From Uloborus plumipes (Eukaryota; Arthropoda; Arachnida; Araneae; Uloboridae), in contig JAXGGA010003378.1 of assembly GCA_038373865.1 (NCBI GenBank), forward strand, positions 39,851 through 103,850: DNA of 64,000 nucleotides, in the 5' to 3' direction. Positions 55,661-64,000 of this stretch are shown here, piece by piece. The notes beneath the pieces were generated by a model. The model did no database searches, was not told where the DNA came from, and was given only the letters and a program-made list of their open reading frames with translations. The translations under genes and the position numbers were made by a program. Numbering within the stretch: the first letter of the stretch is position 1; every line of letters begins with the position of its first letter.

Positions 55661-57218
55661 TATGTATCAGATCTCTGCCTCAGAGGCGAAATGGCCTGCT
55701 TACCACTCTTCATCAGTCAGCTTTCTATGATGAATCCTTGAATTTGGTTACGTTGTGTCTTTAAATAGAAGTCATTACTGTCAGGATGGATAATGGATTA
55801 AGAAAGAACGCTCGCATTCTCCTGAGTTTTTGAAACAATGTTGCATCTGACTGTGCCTTTGTGTGTGACCCGCGACGCGAAATCCATCATGGTTTTAGGA
55901 AACGGCATGATGGACTGATGATTCGATTTCGGTACGTAGCAATTATGGATATTGGGTTGCGTGCTTGTTGCTTGGAAGATCAGGCTTCGGCAGGAGAGGA
56001 ATGAAAGGGTTGGTTAAGTGATGTGAATAAAATTGGGCAGCGAGTCGAAACATTGTATAACTTTCTAAATATCTCTTCTATACATTGCTTCAAAACATGT
56101 GCATGATTTGCATAAATAATGCAACGATCAACCGCTAAATGCCACTTGAGGGACAAATCAATCAGTTTTTATCTTAAGCAGAAGAAACTATGCAAATTCC
56201 ATTTTGTCAGTAATTACCCGTGAAAAACATACCTATTATCTGGAGTATCATTCTAAATTTATTCACATCAGGCAAAAGAAAATTCTTTTTTTATTCATCC
56301 TTTTTATGCAACTTTCTCGTATAAGTTCAATTTGGCGATACATCGCCAAGCTGGAGACAAACACTTGGCGATGTATCTTTCAGTGGGCACCAAATGATTA
56401 CATTACTTAAGTCTGCATTAGAATGAAGACTAATATGCACTAAAACGGTGTAAAGGTCCCCTTTGGAACATCCGAATGCAACTATAAGGAAAGGTGCACT
56501 GCACAACTAGACCCAACTCGGAGTCTACATACAAAATTTCAAAGTTTTACGTTATACTGTATTGGAATTAAGCGAGATACATAAATAAGCACAGTATACA
56601 GACCACAGACGCCACAAGAAAACTCATGGTAATGATTCGAGGGTAATCAAAATTTATGTTTCCGTTGTCCATACGTTTGTAAGTACGAGTACTTGTGCGA
56701 ACAGGCCGGTAAAACTACTCAACATTCATTTGGTTGTGAGTAAAATGCAATTTTCGTTCACAATTTGAAGGATTTTTTTTTCTTCACGATTACAGTACTT
56801 CCTAAACTTCTTTTTAAAAGGAAGTACAAAGGAAAACCAAGGCGAATACCTAGATAAACAATTTATCCATGCTGTTCCACTTAGTCACACAGCAAAAAGG
56901 GTATGAAAACTTCTCTTTTACCCCACAAGGTAAAGTACGCATGGATAACACGCTCAGTTAATAGCGTTGATAGTATCATGCTGAATACAGTGTGGCAGGA
57001 ATAAGGCTATTGCATTGAAGCTTATTGAGGGATAGAGATGAGCCCAGCTCAGCCCGGACCCGAGTCCGGATTCGAAGCAAGCTCGGGCTCAATAACTTAA
57101 AATAGGTTTCGGGCTCGGTCTCACGGTGATATTCAATCTTCAATCTCCATACAAATACACTTTTTGTATGACAAATGGAATTTTTTTATAGTTTCAAATC
57201 TTACTTCGCTCTCTAATA
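55661..57218. other. Unclassified DNA
   Basis: AT-rich. TTGGCGATACATCGCCAAG (about 56333-56351) is a perfect palindrome. At 57029-57120 GC-rich GGGCTCGG/CCCGAGTCCGG wording looks like a decayed repeat just left of the Tc1 element. Confidence 0.4.
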
Positions 57219-58439
57219 TACACTATCTACCAAGAAGTATTTGGACATCTATACAAATGACTATATCTGTGGTCTTGAGATACGTCACGTCCTCCACCCG
57301 ATACATATACCTCCGGCGGTATATATCGGCATTAGTCCCATTCAAGATCCCCAGCAATTCGGAGCTCTCTGATTTCAAGAAAGGTACAATTATCGGCTAT
57401 CACAAAAATGGCCGATCCTTAAGGGACATATCTAGCGAGCTGAATTGCCCAATATCGAAAGAGGCCTATGTTATTAAGAAGTGGAAAGTGAAAGGGGATT
57501 GTCGGAATACGCCCCGAGTTGGTAGACTAATGAAATTGGAAGATGAAGACCGATGGGTGTTGTCCAGAGAAATTTGGAAGAACCACACAAAGCAGACGGT
57601 CTACAGAGTCCAGAAACTTCAACAGGCATCCGGGAGTTCGTTTCAATTAATACATAATTCAATTAAATGTAAGGAAACACATATGCTTGGTTTTCATGGT
57701 CTTGCTGCTGCCTATAAGCCAGGAGTCCAACCATACTGCTGGGCTAATGTGATGCAAAATACATCGAAATTGAGCCGCAGATCAGTGGAAAACAGTTCTT
57801 TGGAGAGACGAATCAAGTTTCACCCTCTACAGTTCGGATGGCACGATCTGGGTTTGACGTATGCCTGGGGAACGGCTCCCTCCAGGATGCATTGTACCAA
57901 CAGTCAAGTTATGCTGAGGTGGAATTATGGTCTGGAGGTGTTTCTCCCGATATGGATTGGGCCCTTTGGTCCCCATTCAAGGTAAACTCATCACCGATGC
58001 TTACTGAACTATTTTCGATAACAATGTGTTTCCTACATTATGGCAGTTTTACGGGGTGGAGTCCTGTTACTTCCAGGACGGCAATCCCAGCTTTCATGTC
58101 GCGAAGGTCACCAAGGCTTGGTATGGTGGCAATGGGGTTAATTGAATGGACTGGCCCGGCCAAAGCAGAGTCCTGATCCTATCGAGAACCTCTCGGACGA
58201 GTTGGGTGGCCGAATTAAAGGGTGTCCTACCCGTTCAAAATCGGTGAAGAAACTAACATATCTTCTCCAAGCTGATTGAAAGAAAACACCACTAGCCGTC
58301 ACATAAGGACTTGTGGAAAGTATGATTCAGAGTGTTCAAGCTGCAATTGCCTCTGGCGGAGGTTCTACCAACTATTGGTTATGAAAAAAGCTTGTTTTTC
58401 CTTTCTATCACAAGTGTCCTTGACCAATGGGGTATAGAG
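57219..58439 (+). mobile_element. Tc1-like DNA transposon, decayed
   Basis: The left end TACACTATCTACCAAGAAGT, then ATTTGGACA, is matched imperfectly by the right end read inverted (CTCTATACCCCATTGGTCAA, then GGACA). The 1.2-kb length and a single transposase-derived frame set fit a Tc1-family element. The right-hand TA could not be placed exactly. Confidence 0.7.
57344..58382 (+). pseudogene. Tc1-like transposase pseudogene
   Basis: The N-terminus has the paired-like helix-turn-helix region: ELSDFKKGTIIGYHKNGRSL, then RDISSELNCP and VGRLMKLEDEDRWVLSRE. The catalytic domain is recognisable across shifted frames: RDESSFTLY with the first Asp codon at 57807-57809 (a different frame from the N-terminus), RMPGERLPPG and GGIMVWRCFSRYGLGPL, then FQDGNPSFHVAKVTKAWY with the second Asp, then WPGQS and PIENLSDELG with the Glu, ending VESMIQSVQAAIASGGGST. 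Stops and at least two frameshifts make it non-functional. The residues match a Tc1-family DDE transposase. The uninterrupted 273-codon frame covers only the N-terminal half in the right phase. Confidence 0.88.
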
Positions 58440-58799
58440 AGGTGAAACAAAGACCCACCCACTTGCGTAGAATATGAGCTGTACAATAAGACATCTGCCT
58501 TGACAGTGCAAAATTAAAATGTTTTTTTGGCTAATTTCTTAAATTGGATAACGTATTGAAGATGAATAAAGTGACAACTTTAAGTTCTACAACCAATACC
58601 AGAATTGCGAATCCCATTCTTCAATTCATCTGCTTATCACCCCTTCATGAAAATTGACAATTCTGGAAAAAGGAGGAGTCAAGTGCCATCTCGTCAAAGT
58701 CAGACTTTACCTTTGTGGAGAAAAGTAAATTCAGGTTATTCAACGTTTAAACACACAAAAAATAAAAACTACAAGCACACTCTAGGATTCCCCGCGTCT
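58440..58799. other. Unclassified DNA
   Basis: No structure recognised; the 91-codon plus-strand frame at 58605-58880 runs into the SINE and has no domain. Confidence 0.35.
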
Positions 58800-59062
58800 A
58801 CGACGTGGTTTAACCGGTTGGATGGGACCCTGAAGAGCGCTCTGCTTTTTGATCCAGACCAGGAACGGAGCTATCCCTAGTCCAGCACCTCCAAAGGTGC
58901 TGATTTGGAATGATCAATTTCACTTGGAAGATTTCGTGACCAGCACCCATATTTAGCGTCCCCCAGGCACCATTAATGAAGACGGTGGATCTTTGATCGG
59001 CTAGGATAGAGCCTGGAACCCTGCGGTTACGAGTCCGACTCCTTACCTATCAATTAACCTCG
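58800..59062 (-). mobile_element. tRNA-derived SINE, minus strand
   Basis: Read on the minus strand from about 59065 the head is GGGCCGAGGTTAATTGATAG, then GTAAGGAGTCGGACTCGTAA and a B-box-like GGGTTCCAGGC, resembling tRNA-Thr(CGT). A body of about 190 bases follows, including GGTGCTGGTCACG, GGAGGTGCTGGACTAGGG and GGTTAAACCACGTCG. No poly-A tail is clear. The head identity is inferred from arm pattern; the full SINE extent is approximate. Confidence 0.5.
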
Positions 59063-59215
59063 GCCCATTAAAGACTAGAGCAGGCAAGTATAAAAAGACA
59101 TCAGACACTTTTTTTCGAAGCTCACATTTTTCGTATTGTAAAAGGCGTTCCTTGTGAAGCCAAAACAAGTGTTTGCTACTATCTTCCATTTCTCTGCTTT
59201 TAAAGGCTGAATAAT

Positions 59216-59420
59216 CAGGGCCTGATTAATAAATAGGCCAATTAGGCCGTAGCCTAGGGCCCCTACAATTTAGGGTCCGCAAACTAATTGCTCTAGTCAA
59301 ATTGCTCTAATAAAATTGCTCTAGTCAATGACTAAATTTGCTTCATCCAATGCCTAAAGTACTAAAGCCTCAGTACCGGGGACCCCAGAAAAGTATTTGG
59401 CATAAGACCCCGTCAAATTT
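59216..59420 (+). mobile_element. hAT-like fragment, left end only
   Basis: It begins CAGGGCCTGATTAA, then AATAGGCCAATTAGGCC and TAGCCTAGGGCCCC, matching the general CAGGGCCNGATTAA...AGGCCC style of hAT termini, as at 9231-9286. Internally ATTGCTCTAGTCAA is repeated three times. No matching right end or duplication was found. Confidence 0.5.
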
Positions 59421-59469
59421 CAATCAATTCCTGTGAATAACTCTAATTTATCAGTATCAATTGCCCAGA

Positions 59470-59760
59470 AACGAGCAAAACCTCAAAAGATGTCCATCCC
59501 CTCGAAGGAACCACCTGAGAGGTCAACAGTGAGCTAGCTCTTCCTCGCCCAAGTGACGTCACCCTTTCCTGTTCCATCCGGAAAAGGCCTCTGAGGTATT
59601 GTGATCGAGAATGAAAAGACACGTCAGCGAGCGCACCGGAGAGGCATCCATCAAAAGAGAGCGATGTCGAGAGCTTTTTATCGTGGCCCACCCTTCTCTG
59701 CCCACTCGGTCGAACGCGAGTCGCATAATTCCGCGGATTTTCGGAGGTTGTTTACCTCCT
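59470..59760. other. GC-balanced island
   Basis: Overlapping 82-95 codon frames on both strands, with no recognisable domain. It runs directly into the tandem repeat at 59775. Confidence 0.3.
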
Positions 59761-59774
59761 CTTCGAGACGGTTT

Positions 59775-60215
59775 CTGGTTATGATTTACCGAAAGATCGA
59801 TTTGTTGCATGGATTTTGTCATTCGAAGATGGACAGATTCCAGAGAAATCTTGGAGCTTCTGTCGGACTTGAATTTGACCCTTACTGAATGTTGCAGAAA
59901 AACTCAATAAATACGAAACATCTTATATAGGTTTAAATAATCCTGGTTATGATTTACCGATGGATCGATTTGTTGCGTGAATTTTGTCATTCGAAGATGG
60001 AGAGAGATTCCAGAGAAATCGCGAACTTCTGTCGGACCTGAATTGGACCCCTACTTTTTGGGGAAACTATGAACCATCCTCTGGGAAAATTCTGGCAAGA
60101 TGGTTTTTGGCTATAATTTATACAAGGATGGATTTGTTGCGTAGATTTAGCAATAGAAGATGGACAGAAAAGTTTCAGAGAAATCGTAGAACACAGTTGG
60201 ATTTATTCTGCTTAT
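59775..60215 (+). repeat. Three-copy tandem repeat, ~168-bp period
   Basis: CTGGTTATGATTTACCGAAA, GATCGATTTGTTGC, GATTTTGTCATTCGAAGATG, CCAGAGAAATC and CTTCTGTCGGAC recur at 59775 and 59943; a more diverged third copy (TTGGCTATAATTTATAC, GGATTTGTTGCGTAGATTT, GAAGATGGACAGAAA) starts at about 60107. Copies keep open frames only partly. Local satellite-like duplication of unknown source. Confidence 0.8.
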
Positions 60216-62310
60216 TGAATTTTATAGACTAGGCCCATAAATACAAACTGTCATGTATAAGTTTTAATAAGTATGTATAAGTTGATGGTTTTGTTTAAAA
60301 AATAGAAAAGAGATAGTGATATTAAATATGCAATTTCTCACGTCGCCATTAAGCTTTTAAGAATACCTAACAATTCTGATAATAGTAGGGGGGGGGGGTA
60401 GTTCTAAAATGTGGCTTGATTCTGCTTAAAATTTTACAATCAGTGTAACTCTACCGAAAGTTAAAAGAAAAGTAAGACAAGCTAAAAAATTTGCCATTTT
60501 AATCGATTCTTGACTTGACAGTCTGAAAAGTTATTTTAAAACAGGTCAATCTATATTTGCAGAAAATAAATTATCTGCGTTTAAAATGAGAGTACCTTAT
60601 AAGCTAAAGCTGAAATGTTGTAATAATTTCTTAAGGAAGCAACCTAATAAAAATTCGATCTCATTTGACGGCAATACATATTAGAGGCAGGAGTTACATG
60701 ATTAAAACTATTATTTTATTTCAAAGCATAATTACAATACAATCAAAATTTTCCTCATAATTTCCCTCAAAATTTACCGTCATTCAAGCCCGGAAAAACT
60801 ATATTATTGAAGTTGTCCCCCCAGGAAGTTATTATTTGTGCAAAATACTACCATCCCCTCTTTTTCCAAAAAAGAAAAGCGCAGGGAGAACAATGAATGA
60901 ATTTATAAACTTAAAATTTACTTCTCTGAAAAATCAGTTTATGGAGCACAAATTATATTATGCTTAATAACAAGCAATAAGTATTATTTCTCCACGAATA
61001 AAATTAATTTGCATATTCTGTGTTACGAAATAAAATAAATTGTTTTATGTGATAAAGTGCACATAATACATAAGTAAAATTATATTTAGATGCTTTATCA
61101 GTGCAAAATTATATCAGTAAATCTAAGAGACCTTAAGGGTAAAATTGAATGAATAAAGAAAGTACACGACAGTTATGCTGAACTTAGTGAAAAAATACCT
61201 ATCGAAAGATATTTTTTATTTTAAAACATGTAAATTTAGTAGTGACAGAAATCAGACAAATTTCATCCTTAAATTATTTGATTGAAAAATATGAAGAGCC
61301 ATAGAGTCCACATGTTCTTAAAAATGTAGATATCTTTTGTAATTCAGAAACAAATCCTCCAAGACTAAGCGCCGTAAATAGATTTTGTAACTAATGCAAA
61401 CCCAATTTTATGTATTTAACAGAATATATAAACTCCTATTTTTAAATTAAACATCCGAAATGAAAAAGCATGCTTCTTAACTTTAATGTACAATGTACAA
61501 AATGATCTTGAGAAAGCTACTGAAATTTTTATTTTAAAAATTGATTCATAGTTCATCTCAACATTCTCTCCTTTCCCACTTACTTGTACACGTATGTAGT
61601 GCTTTGAATAAACCATTCGAAATAAATATATAATTAGAAAGAATTACATAATCAAAATTGGGAGTTTTGTATTTGATAAACGCGTATTTCTATTTTTAAA
61701 CAGATCTTTCAAGATGAATTCATCGTTTATAGTTTTCTTGTATAAGAAACTCATTCAATATTCCAGTTCTTAAATATTATCCATTCCTAAATTGAATGTC
61801 TTAAAAGCAATAAATGTGTTTCACGGTTTTAAATAAATTGAGCAATACGTATTTCATCTAATAAATAATTTTACAAAATTCTTAAAAGTGATATACAAGT
61901 ATTTAAGACATATTCACGTTGACTGCTAAGTAACGAATTCATGTGACACTTCAACTTTAAATTAAGTATGTAAATAGGGAAGATAAAAAACTCAAAAAAC
62001 AAAAGAAAAAAGTACGATGAAATCTTGCCACAATGAATTTCAAGGAACGGCAAATTGTTTTCGTTGCAGCGGGAATCTCGTTGAAGTGCAATACAAGCAA
62101 TGTAATAAAAAATAAATTTCGACTGAACATTTGCTATAAGAGGCATTGGTATTCGCTGTAATAAGATTTCAATATATTTATATCTCTCTAATATTACAGT
62201 GTCATTTTTATATAAACACCACTACCTCTAATCTTAAAAAGCTCAAAATGATAAGAATTTTGTTCATTCGAGCATGGTTTGTTGTCTCTATCTCTTCTCT
62301 TCTCTATCTC
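60216..62310. other. Unclassified AT-rich DNA
   Basis: Two kilobases of strongly AT-rich sequence with no gene or element ends. A G run lies at about 60388-60398. Confidence 0.45.
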
Positions 62311-62335
62311 TACTAATAATAAAGCTGAAGGTTTG

Positions 62336-62384
62336 TCTGTCTCTCTTTCTTTCTTTCTTTCCTTCTTTCTTTCTGTCTGTCTGT
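62336..62384. repeat. (TTTC)n/(TCTG)n microsatellite
   Basis: CTTT repeats with CCTT and GTCT variants, inside the 5' region of the Helitron-like element. Confidence 0.9.
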
Positions 62385-62840
62385 TCGAGCGTAGCGCCAA
62401 AACCTTTCGGTCGATTTTCATGACACTTGGCACAAAATTAGTTTGTAGCGTGTAGTTTTGCACTACGAAGCGATTTTTCGAAAATTCCATTTCGTTCTTT
62501 TCTATTCGAATTCTTAGCAGAAATTCGATAAAATAGGGAAGAAATATTTCATACACATTTTCAAGTCTTATGTCATTCGAAAGCTTGAAATTTTTAGCAC
62601 AAAATAAAGTTTTTTGAAGTTTCTACGATCATCAGGAGAGCTGTAACAATTGTTTTTAGAATCCCAGAATTCAAGGCTTATCTTCAGTAAAGCAAGCCAA
62701 ACGATTCTAAAATGGTTGAGCTCGAGAATAAAATTTGCTTGAAAATAGAGACGAAATGAATTATTTTATCAACGGAAATCAACTTTTCATGTTGTTACCA
62801 TGGTTACGTTTTCATATTTATTTTTGTTTCGTTCTTTTTC

Positions 62841-62926
62841 CAGCGTTGCCAGACGTAGTATTTTTGATACTACGGTAGTATTTTTTCAGCCCAAATAAGG
62901 AGCGTAGTATTTTTCTGGCAACCCTG
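62841..62926. mobile_element. 86-bp hAT-like micro-MITE
   Basis: CAGCGTTGCCAGACGTAGTA at the left is matched by GTAGTATTTTTCTGGCAACC then CTG at the right, an inverted repeat with the canonical CAGGGTTGCCA hAT terminus. An inner palindrome GTAGTATTTTTGATACTAC follows the left end. The 8-bp flanks do not match, so the duplication is lost or the ends are off. Confidence 0.65.
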
Positions 62927-63829
62927 TTTCCAATATACTAATGACTTAATTAAAAGATTTGGCGCATTTTTTTTAATCATTTTCATAGATTCCCCTAGCA
63001 TTTCAGCAATATTGATTTTGGCAACGTTTGGAAACAGTAGTAGGCGCGTCTATTGCTCATTTAGCGAGAAAGGGGTACCCAAAGTACAAAGATTAACTAA
63101 ATATCGTATAAATTGCGACATTGCAACGTTCTTTTTAAAGTGTTTCATTTCGGAAAATGTATTGTTTTGTTTTTAAAGTTAGGAAAGGAAACTTTCTTCT
63201 TCTTTCAAATTTTGGTAAGATTTCTGTTGGTTTCTGTGAGCAACAAAATTGTTCTTATTTTCTCTTTTGGCTTATTTTTGTGCATCTCCCCTTGGGGATG
63301 CATTCGAATGTCCCAAGGGGGTGTTTTACTCCTTTTACGGAGTAAATCAGTGTTAATTTCAATGCAGATGAATTGGCGCGACCACTTGACAATATATCGC
63401 CAAGCCTTTGGTCGCCAATTTGGTGACATATGTGGCGATTTTTTTTTTTTTTATTTTTTTGGGGGGTTAATTTGGCGCTATTGGCTATATTTTGCGAAAA
63501 ATCCACTGGATAATGTTAAAATCGGCGATATTTAGGAGATTAATCATTGTAAAAAAATTTTTGCATTGTTTCGTGGAAAACTAGGGATATAAATGTTTGA
63601 ATTGTTATCTTGATCACTCCAAGCACTATTTTAGCACTTAAGTCATTTACAAAGAAATTTACACGTAAAAGGAAGTTGTGTGGGGTCCGTACCAGATTTT
63701 TATATCATACTTTGCAGGAATTATAGTTGAATTATAACTAAAATAGAGCATTTTTTCTGCTATATCAATTATTTTACAAATGAACTTTTAATTTTATACC
63801 ACGGGCAAAGCCGTGCGGATACCGCTAGT

Positions 63830-64000
63830 CACAAATAAAGCATGAAAAATATTCTATTACTGAAACTGTATTTAACTTACCATTACTTCAGAGAGTCATT
63901 CCTGATATCACGAAGATGAACTTAACTGCAGAGTTGAAAACATACTAGTTGATGATATTATTGTTAAAACTGTGAAGAAGATGTACTAAAGTTCTATTTT
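63830..64000. other. Unclassified AT-rich DNA
   Basis: Nothing recognised up to the window edge. Confidence 0.4.

Larger units (their letters stand above)
62311..63829 (+). mobile_element. ~1.5-kb Helitron-like non-autonomous element
   Basis: It starts TCTACTAATAATAAAGCTGA, followed by a TTTGTCTGTCTCTC microsatellite and the line GCGCCAAAACCTTTCGGTCG then ATTTTCATGACACTTGGCAC, and ends with hairpin CACGGGCAAAGCCGTG (63801-63816), then CGGATACCG and CTAGT (63825-63829). The 5' wording and the 3' hairpin-plus-CTAGT layout also appear at 19425-19572. No Rep/helicase is encoded. The 140-codon frame inside (63113-63535) has no domain. A small hAT-like MITE is nested at 62841. Confidence 0.65.

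Noticed and set aside
57164..57985. Intact 273-residue transposase
   Set aside because: The catalytic residues are in other frames and stops follow; it is a pseudogene.
63113..63535. 140-codon ORF
   Set aside because: It lies inside the Helitron-like element and includes poly-Phe from a T run; no domain.

Overview
The window is eukaryotic nuclear DNA: AT-rich, full of homopolymer and dinucleotide runs, with no operons, no rRNA and no intact protein gene. Most of what can be recognised is transposable-element debris: hAT, Tc1/mariner, PIF/Harbinger-like, Helitron, a non-LTR retrotransposon, LTR and tRNA-derived SINE pieces. The mix, and the style of the LINE C-terminus and tRNA-derived repeats, suggest an arthropod, plausibly a chelicerate such as a spider. 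That assignment is an inference from family resemblance only. The window reads as a large intron or a gene desert.

Layout. 1-9 kb: low-complexity DNA, a diverged 330-bp-offset duplication (3043/3373), two short PIF/Harbinger-like MITEs and GC-richer islands at 2.65 and 7.0-7.4 kb. 9-11 kb: a composite with a hAT end, a probable LTR (PPT, TATA box, AATAAA) bracketed by a 224-bp direct repeat, and a broken Helitron replicase fragment. 11.5-14 kb: a GC-rich island and a terminal-inverted-repeat element with another element nested in it. 14.0-23.2 kb: two nearly identical ~2.4-kb non-autonomous hAT elements in opposite orientation, each with its own perfect 8-bp target duplication; the first carries a 651-bp TA-flanked foldback element and the second preserves the empty site. 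Between them lie a 6-copy ~67-bp minisatellite and a Helitron-like 3' end.

25-36 kb: a 2.4-kb inverted-repeat element rich in GACGTCC motifs with a tRNA-like segment inside, a 700-bp foldback, two inverted mariner remnants, the first copy of a three-copy ~215-bp MITE family, a GC-rich island and a 958-bp TIR element related to the one at 12.4 kb. 37-51 kb: short MITEs, Helitron-like fragments, a pogo/Tigger-like end, a LINE C-terminus on the minus strand beside a tRNA-like sequence, a CpG-rich island (48.6-48.9 kb) and a 412-bp TA-flanked element made of two internal direct copies. 55-64 kb: another GC-rich island, a Tc1-like element with a broken DDE transposase, a tRNA-derived SINE, a 168-bp tandem repeat, and a 1.5-kb Helitron-like element ending in a hairpin plus CTAGT.

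No genes work together here in the usual sense. The likely functional content, if any, is the series of GC-richer, low-repeat islands, several with homeodomain- or GATA-like sites; they are candidates for conserved regulatory DNA, which only comparison between species can confirm. Element boundaries without a target duplication are approximate, and no database search was possible.
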